From NCBI GenBank assembly GCA_022647575.1, contig JALCKY010000002.1:62001-126000 (forward strand): a stretch of DNA of 64,000 nucleotides, in the 5' to 3' direction. The position numbers and the translations under genes were made by a program. Numbering within the stretch: position 1 is the stretch's first letter; every line of letters begins with the position of its first letter. The DNA is from Lachnospiraceae bacterium (GTDB taxonomy: Bacteria > Bacillota > Clostridia > Lachnospirales > Lachnospiraceae). The notes under the pieces were generated by a model that made no database searches, was not told the DNA's origin, and was given only the letters and a program-made list of their open reading frames with translations. Below, piece by piece: positions 39,551 to 49,789 of this stretch.

Positions 39551-40036
39551 TCAGCTGCCTCCGCCGAAGAACTTCGCCAGCGGCTGCAGGGTATCATTCA
39601 GGGCTGAAATGGCGGCATTCAGTGTCTTGGTATCGATATTGCTTACTGCCTGCTGCAGGGATTTGACCGCCGTATTCATGGAATCGACGTCGAATTCCGC
39701 GACCGCATCCTTCAGTTCTCCTACCGCCCCGTTCAGGCTGTCTACGTTCACGTTCTCAATCATCGGGATGATTTCCGTGTTGACCATGGAAAGTGATTTA
39801 TTGGCAAGCGTGATCGTCTTGATCAGGCCGGGTCCGATAATGATTCCGAAAACCAGAGCCGTGCAGAGAATCCCGGCAAGCATAATCGCATTGATGCGGC
39901 TTGCCAGAAGCTGCTTCTTCATGATTTTCAGAAGCTCGTCTGTCCTGTCGCCGGAGCCTGACTCCGCCGGTCCCACATTTCCCGGTGCCTGTTCCGTCAT
40001 TTCGCCTCTTGCCTGATCATATACCTCATTTTCCAT
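39551..40036 (-). CDS. Membrane-anchored coiled-coil protein, unknown function
   Basis: 161 residues from ATG 40036 (GAGAGGAG upstream). A charged N-terminal segment, one membrane helix (INAIMLAGILCTALVFGIII), then a long amphipathic region with ten-to-eleven-residue repeats (NVDSLNGAVGELKDAVAEFD, SMNTAVKSLQQAVSN, TLNAAISALNDTLQ). The layout resembles an extracytoplasmic coiled coil. No family recognised. Confidence 0.75.
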   Translation of the reverse strand: MENEVYDQARGEMTEQAPGNVGPAESGSGDRTDELLKIMKKQLLASRINAIMLAGILCTALVFGIIIGPGLIKTITLANKSLSMVNTEIIPMIENVNVDSLNGAVGELKDAVAEFDVDSMNTAVKSLQQAVSNIDTKTLNAAISALNDTLQPLAKFFGGGS

Positions 40037-40072
40037 GATCCCTCTCCTCTCGATTGGCACAAAATAAAAACA

Positions 40073-40096
40073 GCGGCACCATTCCCATGGTGCCGC
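40073..40096 (-). terminator. Terminator after yjbQ
   Basis: A perfect ten-pair stem GCGGCACCAT/ATGGTGCCGC with a four-base loop, followed on the minus strand by TGTTTTTATTTT. Confidence 0.88.
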
Positions 40097-40101
40097 CTTA
40101 T

Positions 40102-40506
40102 TTAACCCTCTATGATTTTTACATAATAATTCCTGTTCCTCGGTCCGTCAAATTCGCAGAAATAAATATCCTGCCAGATGCCGAGAACCAGCCGTCCGTC
40201 TTCCAGGATGATGTTCTGGGAAGCTCCCACAGCAGAGGATTTCATATGGGCATAGGAATTTCCTTCCTCATGAAGATACTCATTGTCATAGGTCGGAAAG
40301 ACTTTGGAATACCCATACAGGAAATCGTGCTGGACATCGGGATCCGTATTTTCGTTGATCGTGATCCCGGCCGTCGTATGCGGGCAGAAAACCGTGACCA
40401 GTCCGGAAATGATTCCGCTCTTGCGGACATCTTCGCGGATATCCTCCGTTATGGAAATCATTTTTTCCTTTTCGGATACAGCCAGCTGATGTTTGAACAG
40501 GTTCAT
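40102..40506 (-). CDS. YjbQ/UPF0047 family protein
   Basis: 134 residues from ATG 40506, just after the Crh-like gene's stop and with GGAGG upstream. Conserved HTTAGITINENTDPDVQHDF-type segment (shown in part: HTTAGITINEN), YDNEYLHEEGNSYAHMKSS and GRLVLGIWQDIYFCEFDGPR. UPF0047 proteins have reported thiamine-phosphate-synthase-like activity, but their physiological role is unsettled. Confidence 0.88.
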   Translation of the reverse strand: MNLFKHQLAVSEKEKMISITEDIREDVRKSGIISGLVTVFCPHTTAGITINENTDPDVQHDFLYGYSKVFPTYDNEYLHEEGNSYAHMKSSAVGASQNIILEDGRLVLGIWQDIYFCEFDGPRNRNYYVKIIEG

Positions 40507-40507
40507 T

Positions 40508-40744
40508 TCATTCCTCCGGAACGATAAATTCCTGGATATCGCTGAGCAGTTCGTCGCACTGCTCCGAATGAATGACGCAGGACAGAGGCTTGTCCAGGTC
40601 AAGGCTTAAAATTCCCATGATTGATTTTCCGTCAATGATATACCTGCCTGTCAGCAGATCGACATCAAACGGATACTTGGAAACCTTCGTCACGAACTTC
40701 TTCACGCCGTCGATATCGCTGAGCTTAATTGTCAGTTTCTTCAT
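40508..40744 (-). CDS. Crh-like HPr paralogue lacking the catalytic histidine
   Basis: 78 residues with an HPr fold. The phosphorylatable His of GLHARP is absent; the region reads DIDGVKKFVTK. The regulatory-serine motif is kept: DGKSIMGILSLDL (Ser41, matching HPr Ser46). This is the pattern of Crh, which is phosphorylated by HPr kinase and serves catabolite control rather than sugar uptake. A second paralogue lies at 57579-57815. Strong AAGGGGGTGAT site. Confidence 0.78.
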   Translation of the reverse strand: MKKLTIKLSDIDGVKKFVTKVSKYPFDVDLLTGRYIIDGKSIMGILSLDLDKPLSCVIHSEQCDELLSDIQEFIVPEE

Positions 40745-40770
40745 TTAAATCACCCCCTTCAGATTCATTT

Positions 40771-41273
40771 TCAGGATTCAAATACTTTTCTCGGAAGCCT
40801 TCGTTTGATGTCGGCGAAGACTTTCTCGTCATCCAGCTGGACATAGACTTTTTTCTTCTCTGCGCCCTCTGCAATCACGATGACATACGGTTTATTCTCC
40901 GGATCCAGCGCGGAATAATCATAGACCGTATAACCGTTCTGATAGCTGTCCAGCTCGTGCGAACCGAGCGGAGCAACGCACTCGACATTCGCAAAATCCA
41001 GGGTCATCAGTTTCTTCCGTTTCTGCTGGGAAAAGATCTCATCGATGTCGAGTTCTCCGTTTACATAGAGATACTCGTATTCCACGTGCATTCTCGGAAA
41101 TACGAAATAGCAGGCGACAGCAAAACCGAGAGCTGCCAGAAACACAAACGGACTGAAGAAAATGCCCGCCGCGCAGCTTGCTGCTACGATGGCAATCATC
41201 AGAACACGCGGATTGCCGCATCCTGCCCCCGGTCTTTTCTTTTTACCAGTATTTCAGAATATAAATCGCTCAT
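40771..41273 (-). pseudogene. DUF6106-like membrane protein gene with a -1 frameshift (TGATG junction)
   Basis: From ATG 41273 (GGAGG seven bases upstream) the frame reads MSDLYSEILVKRKDRGQDAA, then IRVF, and stops at 41199-41201. A second frame starts at ATG 41199, sharing the stop's A (TGATG), and gives 142 residues: membrane helices, then VEYEYLYVNGELDIDEIF and RLPRKVFES. Joined, the two match the DUF6106 layout I recall from Lachnospiraceae; one extra base near GTGTTC would restore the frame. Either a real or assembly frameshift, or coupled translation of two pieces. Confidence 0.75.
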
Positions 41274-41320
41274 TCGGCACCCTCCGGTTTCTGATGCATA
41301 GATAGATTTTAACACAAAAA

Positions 41321-41347
41321 AGGGACAGCGTCTATGACGCAGTCCCT
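41321..41347 (-). terminator. Terminator between the DUF6106-like and groEL genes
   Basis: AGGGAC/GTCCCT stem with inner GCGTC/GACGC pairing; on the minus strand a TTTTTT run follows. The groEL stop is at 41395, so this ends groESL transcription. Confidence 0.85.
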
Positions 41348-41394
41348 TTTTGAAAGCCAGTCAGACAAAAACATTTTTCTTCCGGAAAAGAAGA

Positions 41395-43047
<1,653 letters not shown>

Positions 43048-43050
43048 TTA

Positions 43051-43338
43051 TCATTCAACGACTGCCAGGATATCGGACTGTTTTACGATGATGTATTTCT
43101 CATCCTTGCCGATCTTGACTTCGGTGCCTGCATATTTTGAATAGATAACCTTCTGGCCCTTCTTGACTTCCATCTTTACTTCGTTTCCGTCAACCATGCC
43201 GCCCGGCCCTACTGCGATCACTTCCGCCTGCTGCGGTTTTTCCTGTGCTTTGTCCGGAAGGATGATTCCGGATTTCGTCGTCTCTTCTGCTTCAAGTTCT
43301 TTTAATACAACCCTGTCTCCCAATGGAACTAACTTCAT
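43051..43338 (-). CDS. groES: Co-chaperonin GroES
   Basis: 95 residues: [20 protein letters not shown], the mobile loop [16 protein letters not shown] and [14 protein letters not shown]. Caps GroEL. Preceded by a CIRCE operator and a consensus promoter. Confidence 0.98.
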   Translation of the reverse strand: MKLVPLGDRVVLKELEAEETTKSGIILPDKAQEKPQQAEVIAVGPGGMVDGNEVKMEVKKGQKVIYSKYAGTEVKIGKDEKYIIVKQSDILAVVE

Positions 43339-43379
43339 TGAAAACTACCTCCTTGGTCAATGATGATCTTTCGAATTTG

Positions 43380-43406
43380 TTAGCACTCAAATAATAAGAG
43401 TGCTAA
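43380..43406. promoter_or_regulatory. CIRCE operator of groESL
   Basis: TTAGCACTC, nine bases, GAGTGCTAA, a perfect CIRCE inverted repeat just downstream of the groESL -10. HrcA binds it to repress the operon outside heat stress; hrcA is not in this window. Confidence 0.97.
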
Positions 43407-43418
43407 CATCTAGCAATT

Positions 43419-43447
43419 AATATACTCCCCGACGGATATGATGTCAA
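43419..43447 (-). promoter_or_regulatory. groESL promoter
   Basis: TTGACA (43442-43447), 17 bases, TATATT (43419-43424), immediately upstream of CIRCE. Confidence 0.85.
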
Positions 43448-43477
43448 GGCTTTTTGTTTAAAAATTTGCGCAAAAAA

Positions 43478-43506
43478 GCCGTCCGGGAAATGATTCCCCG
43501 CACGGC
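43478..43506 (-). terminator. Terminator after codY
   Basis: GCCGT-CCGGGAAA pairs with the matching arm (one bulge), followed on the minus strand by TTTTTTGCG. It ends codY before the groESL promoter. Confidence 0.8.
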
Positions 43507-43515
43507 CTGCCTGTC

Positions 43516-44301
43516 TTATTTCTTATTCCGTCTTTCCTTGATTTCATCCAGTTCGTCGAAGATGTAGTCGTTCAGGACTTTGATGTAGGTCCCTTTCATT
43601 CCGGAAGAGCGGGACTCGATCACCCCGGCGCTCTCGAATTTCCGCAGCGCATTGACGATGACGGAACGCGTAATGCCGACCCGGTCGGCGATCCTGCTGG
43701 CAACCAGGATGCCTTCCCTGCCCTGAAGCTCGTCGAAGATATGGATGATGGCTTCCAGCTCCGAATAGGACAGGGTGGAGAAGGCAGATTTCACGACCTG
43801 CACTTTCCGCTCATCTTCGGCATTCTCCTCATCCACGGACCGCATCATTTCCAGTCCGACGACAGTCGTGCCGTATTCGCTGACGATGATGTCGTCGATG
43901 TCGTACGGCTGCAGGGCCCGGTAGGAAAAAACCGTCCCCAGCCTCTCGCCGGCAATTTCAATCGGATTGATGACGGCCTTGTAATCCCTGGCATTCCTGC
44001 TTTCAAATCCCAGCGTCGAAAGATCGACATTTTCCTTAGTCGAAAGTACGCCCAGGAACCTCTCGTTCAGAAGCGGATCCACATAGCCGCCGATCTTGTC
44101 CGCGATCAGTTCCGTGATTTCTTCAACCCCTTCGCACATCCCCACTCCGAGGACTTTCCCCTTTTTGCTGATGACGAGGATATTCGAATCCAGCGTTTCG
44201 ACCATGACGCTGCAGATATCATTGAATACAACGTAGGAAGTGCTGGTGTTATGCAGAAGTTTATTGATTTTTCGTGTCTTGTCCAGAAGCTGTACGCTCA
44301 T
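43516..44301 (-). CDS. codY: GTP-sensing transcriptional regulator CodY
   Basis: 261 residues. N-terminal GAF domain (1-155) that binds branched-chain amino acids, and a C-terminal winged helix with ASRIADRVGITRSVIVNALRKFESAGVIESRSSG (in part RVGITRSVIVNALRK). CodY represses nitrogen and carbon scavenging genes when GTP and Ile/Leu/Val are plentiful; ilvE here is a plausible target. AAAGGGG site before the ATG. Confidence 0.96.
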   Translation of the reverse strand: MSVQLLDKTRKINKLLHNTSTSYVVFNDICSVMVETLDSNILVISKKGKVLGVGMCEGVEEITELIADKIGGYVDPLLNERFLGVLSTKENVDLSTLGFESRNARDYKAVINPIEIAGERLGTVFSYRALQPYDIDDIIVSEYGTTVVGLEMMRSVDEENAEDERKVQVVKSAFSTLSYSELEAIIHIFDELQGREGILVASRIADRVGITRSVIVNALRKFESAGVIESRSSGMKGTYIKVLNDYIFDELDEIKERRNKK

Positions 44302-44352
44302 GCTGTCCCCTTTCTGCCTGAAAATGGCCCGGTCTCAAATAATAGCATAAAA

Positions 44353-44381
44353 ATACCGTCAACGCAATCGGATGACGGCAT
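44353..44381 (-). terminator. Terminator after topA
   Basis: ATGCCGTCA and TGACGGTAT form the stem, followed by TTTTATG on the minus strand. Confidence 0.75.
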
Positions 44382-44416
44382 TTTTCACAATATTCCCTTA
44401 ATTTCCAGATTTTATT

Positions 44417-46495
44417 TTAATTTTCAGAATTTTTATTGGGTTCCCTGTAGCCGCATTTTTCATCGGAGCAGACGAGGCTGTTCCCTCTTTCCGTCATGTA
44501 GCTGCCGCATTTCGGGCATTTCTTTTCAGACGGCTTTGTCCAGGACATGAAGCTGCATTCCGGACTGTTCTCGCAGCCGTAATACCTTCTGCCCTTCCGG
44601 GTTCTCTTCAGGACGACTTCGCCGCCGCACAGCGGACATTTCACGCCGACCTTTTCGAAATAAGGCTTTGTGTTGCGGCACTCCGGAAAGCCCGGGCAGG
44701 CGAGGAATTTCCCGTGGGGGCCGTATTTGATGACCATGTGGCGGCCGCAGTTCTCGCAGATGACATCGGTCACCTCATCCTCGATCTTGACCTGTTCAAG
44801 ATCCTTGTCGGCTGCCTTGACCGCCTTGTCCAGATCCGGATAGAAATTGCGGATCAGCGTCTTCCAGTCAACCGTTCCTTCTGCGACGCCGTCCAGCAGC
44901 GCTTCCATGTTCGCCGTGAAGTTTTCATCAACGATTGTCGGAAACTGCTTTTTCATAATGCCGTCCACGACTTCGCCGAGTTCGGTAATATACAGGTTCT
45001 TCTGCTCTTTCGTCACGTAGCGGCGGGCCAGGATCGTGGAAATGATCGGCGCATAGGTACTCGGGCGTCCGATGCCGAGTTCCTCCAGGGCCTTCACGAG
45101 CGAAGCTTCCGTATAGTGTGCCGGCGGCTGCGTGAAATGCTGCTCGGGATCGAATTCCCGGAACGTTAATTTCGTATCCGCGGTAATCGAGTTCAGCATC
45201 ATGGATCCCGAAGCCTTTTCATCCTCATCCGAAGTGTAGACATTCATGAATCCTGCGGAGCGGATCTTCGATGCGGAAACCGTGAAATAATACTCACCGG
45301 CCTGAATACGCACGTTGACGGTATCATAAACGGCATTCGCCATGCGGCTGGCCGTAAATCTTTTCCAGATCAGCTGATAGAGACGGAACTGGTCATGCGT
45401 CAGCGATTCCTTCAGGCGGACCGGCGTCCGTTCGATGTCTGTCGGACGGATTGCCTCATGGGCATCCTGAACATTGATTTTTCCGGCGGGAGCTGCTGCG
45501 GAAGTTTTTCCGACGGCATCCTCCCCGTAGGCTTCGGCGATGTACTTCTTTGCTGCCGCATCGGCCTCATCCGCGATACGCGTGGAATCCGTACGGAGGT
45601 AGGTAATGACGCCGACCGTGCCGTTTCCCTTGATATCGATTCCTTCATAGAGCTGCTGCGCGATGCGCATGGTCTTGGAAGTCGAGAAATTCAGCGTCTT
45701 GGAAGCTTCCTGCTGCAGGGTCGAAGTCGTGAACGGAAGCGGAGCTTTCTTGATCCGCTCGGAAGACTTCGTATCTGCCACGCGGTAGGAGACTCCTTCG
45801 AGCTTCTTCAGGATTTCATCCAGTTCCTCTTTCGAGGAAATCGTTTCTTTTTTATCCCTGCCGTAGAAATGGGCAGTCAGCGGCTGCTTTTCGCCTTCCG
45901 CCGCCAGCTCTGCATCCAGGGTCCAGTATTCAGACGGAATGAATGCATTGATCTCATCTTCCCGGTCCGCAATGATACGGAGGGCGACCGACTGGACGCG
46001 TCCTGCCGAAAGGCCTCTCTTCACCTTTGCCCAGAGCACCGGGCTGATTTCATATCCGACCATGCGGTCCAGCACGCGTCTTGCCTGCTGGGCATCCACA
46101 AGGTTCATATCGATTTCCCTGGGATTCTTCAGGGCTTCCTTAACCGCATTTTTCGTGATCTCATTGAAAGAGATCCTCTTCATTTTCTTCTGATCCAGAT
46201 TCAGCGCCGCAGCCAGATGCCACGAAATCGCTTCTCCCTCACGGTCAGGGTCGGTTGCAAGATAAACATGATCCGCATTCTTTGCTTCCTTGCGGAGCTT
46301 GGCAAGAAGATCCCCCTTGCCGCGGATCGTGATATATTTCGGTTCAAAGTCATGTTCCGTGTCGATTCCCATCTGACTCTTGGGAAGATCGCGGACATGT
46401 CCCATGGATGCTTCCACATCATAATTCGGACCAAGAAATTTCTTGATCGTTTTTACCTTGGCAGGCGACTCAACTATAACCAGATTCTTCGTCAA
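44417..46495 (-). CDS. topA: DNA topoisomerase I
   Basis: 692 residues from TTG 46495 (GGGAGG seven bases upstream). Toprim domain with LVIVESPAKVKTIKKFLG and TDPDREGEAISWHLA, active-site Tyr in GVITYLRTDSTRI, and three C-terminal Cys4 zinc ribbons (CENCGRHM...CPGFPEC, CPLCGGE...CENSPEC, CPKCGSY...CSDEKC). Relaxes negative supercoils. Gene order with dprA and comM upstream and codY downstream is common in Bacillota. Confidence 0.97.
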   Translation of the reverse strand: MTKNLVIVESPAKVKTIKKFLGPNYDVEASMGHVRDLPKSQMGIDTEHDFEPKYITIRGKGDLLAKLRKEAKNADHVYLATDPDREGEAISWHLAAALNLDQKKMKRISFNEITKNAVKEALKNPREIDMNLVDAQQARRVLDRMVGYEISPVLWAKVKRGLSAGRVQSVALRIIADREDEINAFIPSEYWTLDAELAAEGEKQPLTAHFYGRDKKETISSKEELDEILKKLEGVSYRVADTKSSERIKKAPLPFTTSTLQQEASKTLNFSTSKTMRIAQQLYEGIDIKGNGTVGVITYLRTDSTRIADEADAAAKKYIAEAYGEDAVGKTSAAAPAGKINVQDAHEAIRPTDIERTPVRLKESLTHDQFRLYQLIWKRFTASRMANAVYDTVNVRIQAGEYYFTVSASKIRSAGFMNVYTSDEDEKASGSMMLNSITADTKLTFREFDPEQHFTQPPAHYTEASLVKALEELGIGRPSTYAPIISTILARRYVTKEQKNLYITELGEVVDGIMKKQFPTIVDENFTANMEALLDGVAEGTVDWKTLIRNFYPDLDKAVKAADKDLEQVKIEDEVTDVICENCGRHMVIKYGPHGKFLACPGFPECRNTKPYFEKVGVKCPLCGGEVVLKRTRKGRRYYGCENSPECSFMSWTKPSEKKCPKCGSYMTERGNSLVCSDEKCGYREPNKNSEN

Positions 46496-46611
46496 TTTAA
46501 GTCCTCCCTGATGCAAAAATACTGCAGAAAACCGGCCTCAAAAGTCCGACAGTAAATCACTATACGACAAAAGATTTCCTTTTGCAAGGATTTTCGGAGG
46601 CCGTTCCGGCA

Positions 46612-47616
46612 TCAGGTCCGGACATAAAGGTTCCTCGAACATTCGGCTGCAAGCCCGGAAATTTCCAGTTCAATCAGTGCCGAAGCCGTTTCTTCTATAT
46701 TAAACGGGAGGATTTTCAGCAGTTCCTCCATCGGGGCGGGATCGGAAGAAAGTGCCTCCCAGACCGTCCGCGCTGCTTCCGAAAGGCCCGGAGGAAGGCT
46801 TTTCACCGTCTTTCTCCGATGTCCCGTGGCACCGCCGTCCGTCATTCCGGCACGGTCGCCTTCGGCATCTCTTCCGGAATACCGGCCGCGGTTCCGGTAA
46901 TCCTCTTTTCCTCTTCTGCTCCCGTCATAAGCCGACCCATCCGTCAAATGAAGCTCGCTCAGAATCGCCTCCGGGCTGTACGCAATCCCCGCGCCCTGGG
47001 CAATCAGGTAATTGCATCCGTCCGAAAGAAGATCCCCCACCCGTCCGGGCAGCGCAAATACCGTCTTCCCCTGCTCGAGGGCGAAATCGGCCGTGATGAG
47101 GGAACCCGATTTCATTTTCGCCTCGATGACCAGGACGATGTCCGCCAGTGCGCTGATGATGCGGTTCCTCTGCGGAAAATGGCAGGAGAGAGGCGGCGTC
47201 CCCGGTTCCAGCTCCGAAAGGATGCCTCCGCTTTTCATGATCCGGTCATACAGGACCCGGTTGCCGGGCGGATAGCAGATGTCGACTCCGCAGCCGAGCA
47301 CGGCGTACGTCCTCCCTCCGGCATGCAGGGCTCCTTCCTGCGCATAGGAGTCCACGCCGACAGCCATGCCGCTGATGATCTGTACGCCGTAGGAAGCAAG
47401 CACCCTGCCGAATTCAAATGCCTGCATGTGCCCGTAATAATCGCACTGCCTCGCACCGACAATGGCCACCGACGGCCTGTCTTCCGGAAGTTTTCCGAGA
47501 CAGTAGAGACGCTTCGGCATCCCTTTATACGGGCGCAGGCGCTGCGGGTAATCCGGATCTTCCTCCGAAAAAATGCACATGCCGCTGACTGATTTTTTCT
47601 CTGTCCGGTCTTCCAT
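46612..47616 (-). CDS. dprA: DNA-processing protein DprA
   Basis: About 334 residues. Rossmann-like DNA-binding core with SVAIVGARQCDYYG, ISGMAVGVDSYAQEGALHAGG, LGCGVDICYPPGN and FPQRNRIISAL. A Gly/Arg-rich linker leads to a C-terminal winged-helix domain. Loads RecA on incoming single-stranded DNA during transformation. Its ATG shares a base with the comM stop (TGATG). Confidence 0.95.
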   Translation of the reverse strand: MEDRTEKKSVSGMCIFSEEDPDYPQRLRPYKGMPKRLYCLGKLPEDRPSVAIVGARQCDYYGHMQAFEFGRVLASYGVQIISGMAVGVDSYAQEGALHAGGRTYAVLGCGVDICYPPGNRVLYDRIMKSGGILSELEPGTPPLSCHFPQRNRIISALADIVLVIEAKMKSGSLITADFALEQGKTVFALPGRVGDLLSDGCNYLIAQGAGIAYSPEAILSELHLTDGSAYDGSRRGKEDYRNRGRYSGRDAEGDRAGMTDGGATGHRRKTVKSLPPGLSEAARTVWEALSSDPAPMEELLKILPFNIEETASALIELEISGLAAECSRNLYVRT

Positions 47617-49145
47617 CACTGCCTCCAGTATTTTCTGTCGATTGCCCGGTAAAAGATTGCTTCCGAGACATGCTTCCCGCAGATCTTTCCGGCACCGTCC
47701 AGATCCGCGACGGTGCGCGCCACTTTGACGATGCGGTGATAGCCGCGCGCGGACAGCTTCATTTTCCGGAAAGCTTTCTTCAGAAGTTCTTCCGCGTCTG
47801 CCGTCATTTCGCAGAACTCCGGTATCCTGTTGGCCGGAATCTCGGAATTGAAACGGATGGCGGATCCTTTGAAGCGTTCCCGCTCGATTTCATGCACCCG
47901 CTTCACCTCCTTCCGGATGGCCGCGGACGTCAGTTCCCGGCTGCCCGGAGAGGTCAGCTCTTCATAGGAAACAGCCGGGGCCTCGACGCACAGGTCGATG
48001 CGGTCAAGCAGCGGCTGTGAAATTTTATTCATATAGCGGCTGATGTCCGCAGGCAGGCAGGAGCACCGATTCATATCGGGGTAGTAGCCGCACGGACAGG
48101 GATTCATCGCTGCCAGAAGCAGAAAATTCGCCGGGAAGCGATAAGTCCCGGAAGAACGCGCAATCGTGATCTCGCGGTCTTCCAGCGGCTGCCGCAGGAT
48201 CTCCAGCGCGGTCCGCGAGAACTCCGGCATTTCATCGAGGAAGAGGATGCCGCGGTGGGCAAGGGTGATCTCGCCCGGCTTCGGAATCAGTCCGCCCCCG
48301 GCCAGCGCCTGCGGTGAAAGCGAATGATGCGGAGACCGGAAGGGCCGGGTTCCCATGATCGGACTGTCCGGCGGAAGCAGCCCGGCAATGCTGTAGATCT
48401 TCGTGATTTCCAGACTCTCATCCAGCGTCAGTTCCGGGAGGATTGTCGGGATCCGCCTGGCCAGCATGGTCTTCCCCGAACCGGGCGGACCGATCATCAG
48501 CAGGTTGTGGAAACCTGCCACCGCGATCATGGCTGCCCTCTTGACGGCTTCCTGGCCGTGGATATCGGAAAAGTCTTCTGTATAATCATTCAGCTTCGGA
48601 AGCGGGGCCGCCGCGGAAGGATGTTCGGGAATGACCCCGTCCCGGATCAGACGGATTGCCTCCGTGAGGTTCTGTACGCCGATCACGGAAATGCCCCCGA
48701 CCGCCCGTCCCTCGCTTTCATTTGCCAGAGGAACGATACACATCCTGCAGCCGTTCTCCCTCGCTTTCATGACGGTGACCAGAACACCGGTTACCGGATT
48801 GACTTCTCCGTTCAGGGAAAGCTCGCCCAGCATCATGATTCCCGGCAGGCGGTCCGGCGGAAGAATTCCGTCCGAGGAGAGGATTGCCATCGCAATCGGA
48901 AGGTCGAAGCGGGAGCCGTCCTTGCGGATGTCCGCCGGGGAAATGTTGATGGTGATCCGTTTCGGCGGCAGGGCAATGCCTTCATTTTTCAGGGCGGTGC
49001 GGACACGGTCCTGTGCCTCCTTGACCTGGGACGTCAGATACCCGACCATCGTAAAGGTGGGCAGTCCGTCGCTGACATCCGCTTCAACGTACACGGGAAC
49101 AGCCTCGACGCCGACAATGGCCGTCGAAAGAACACGGTTGAACAT
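47616..49145 (-). CDS. comM: YifB/ComM-family Mg-chelatase-like AAA+ ATPase
   Basis: 509 residues. N-terminal Lon-protease-like domain (FTMVGYLTSQVKEAQDRVR), then AAA+ core with Walker A IGPPGSGKTMLARRIPTILP, Walker B GILFLDEMPEF, and a Cys-containing insert CPCGYYPDMNRCSC. ComM is a branch-migration helicase that helps integrate transforming DNA. Upstream of dprA in one operon. Confidence 0.95.
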   Translation of the reverse strand: MFNRVLSTAIVGVEAVPVYVEADVSDGLPTFTMVGYLTSQVKEAQDRVRTALKNEGIALPPKRITINISPADIRKDGSRFDLPIAMAILSSDGILPPDRLPGIMMLGELSLNGEVNPVTGVLVTVMKARENGCRMCIVPLANESEGRAVGGISVIGVQNLTEAIRLIRDGVIPEHPSAAAPLPKLNDYTEDFSDIHGQEAVKRAAMIAVAGFHNLLMIGPPGSGKTMLARRIPTILPELTLDESLEITKIYSIAGLLPPDSPIMGTRPFRSPHHSLSPQALAGGGLIPKPGEITLAHRGILFLDEMPEFSRTALEILRQPLEDREITIARSSGTYRFPANFLLLAAMNPCPCGYYPDMNRCSCLPADISRYMNKISQPLLDRIDLCVEAPAVSYEELTSPGSRELTSAAIRKEVKRVHEIERERFKGSAIRFNSEIPANRIPEFCEMTADAEELLKKAFRKMKLSARGYHRIVKVARTVADLDGAGKICGKHVSEAIFYRAIDRKYWRQ

Positions 49146-49284
49146 GGCAGAACCTCTTTCATTTTTCAGTGGGATCGGGAAACAGCAGAATTGGAAATGA
49201 CCTGTTCTTTTATTATAGACGGAGAGCGGAATTTGAAAACAGATTCAGGGCAGAAAGGAAAAAGAATGACAGAAAAAGAAAAAA

Positions 49285-49322
49285 CACGCCTACTTTTCCG
49301 GACCTTCCGGGCAGCAGGCGTG
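49285..49322 (-). terminator. Terminator after the GG-leader peptide gene
   Basis: CACGCCT and AGGCGTG enclose an inner CCGG stem; on the minus strand a TTTTTT run follows. Confidence 0.7.
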
Positions 49323-49357
49323 ATGATATCCGCAGGTTTTATGAATACAGAAGCATC

Positions 49358-49672
49358 CTATTTTATTTTCAGGTAATTACTCCTGATCTCATTGATCAGC
49401 CAGCTCATGCCTTCTTTTCCGAACTTCGCAGCAACGGCACCGAAATCCATCATACCTCCGGAAACATTTTCCAGTTCCTCGTCATTGACCGGGCCGTTTT
49501 TCTTTTCGTGGTTCGCCGCATTTTTCAGGGTGGCCCCGATGTCTTCCATTTCCTCATCGGAGAGAACCAGCCCGTTCTGTGCAAACAGCTGCTGCATTTC
49601 CGGGAGTTCCCTGCAGGCATATAATTTTTCGACAAACTCTTTATCATTCATCAATTCATCAATTTTTTCCAT
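49358..49672 (-). CDS. Double-glycine leader peptide, possible bacteriocin or RiPP precursor
   Basis: 104 residues from ATG 49672. The first 73 form an acidic helical leader resembling Nif11/class II bacteriocin leaders (MEKIDELMNDKEFVEKLYAC at the start) and end in the processing motif EELENVSGG. The 31-residue remainder (MMDFGAVAAKFGKEGMSWLI onward, ending NYLKIK) is a small cationic amphipathic peptide. GG leaders are cut by C39-peptidase ABC exporters. No exporter, modification or immunity gene lies nearby. It has its own promoter and terminator. It could instead be an unprocessed small regulatory protein. Confidence 0.65.
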   Translation of the reverse strand: MEKIDELMNDKEFVEKLYACRELPEMQQLFAQNGLVLSDEEMEDIGATLKNAANHEKKNGPVNDEELENVSGGMMDFGAVAAKFGKEGMSWLINEIRSNYLKIK

Positions 49673-49718
49673 GACCGGCACCCCGTTTCTCTATGAGGTT
49701 TCTCTCAAGTATCTTCAT

Positions 49719-49748
49719 CTTATAAAACAATCTACAACAAAAGTGCAA
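49719..49748 (-). promoter_or_regulatory. Probable promoter of the GG-leader peptide gene
   Basis: TTGCAC (49743-49748), 18 bases, TATAAG (49719-49724), in a very AT-rich stretch unlike the surrounding sequence. Confidence 0.55.
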
Positions 49749-49755
49749 CAAAAAA

Positions 49756-49778
49756 GCGGCCTGTACAGGGCAGACCGC
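49756..49778 (-). terminator. Terminator after the Q-rich membrane protein gene
   Basis: GCGG-CTG/CAG-CCGC stem with one mismatch, followed on the minus strand by TTTTTTG. Confidence 0.7.
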
Positions 49779-49789
49779 CGAAATGACTT

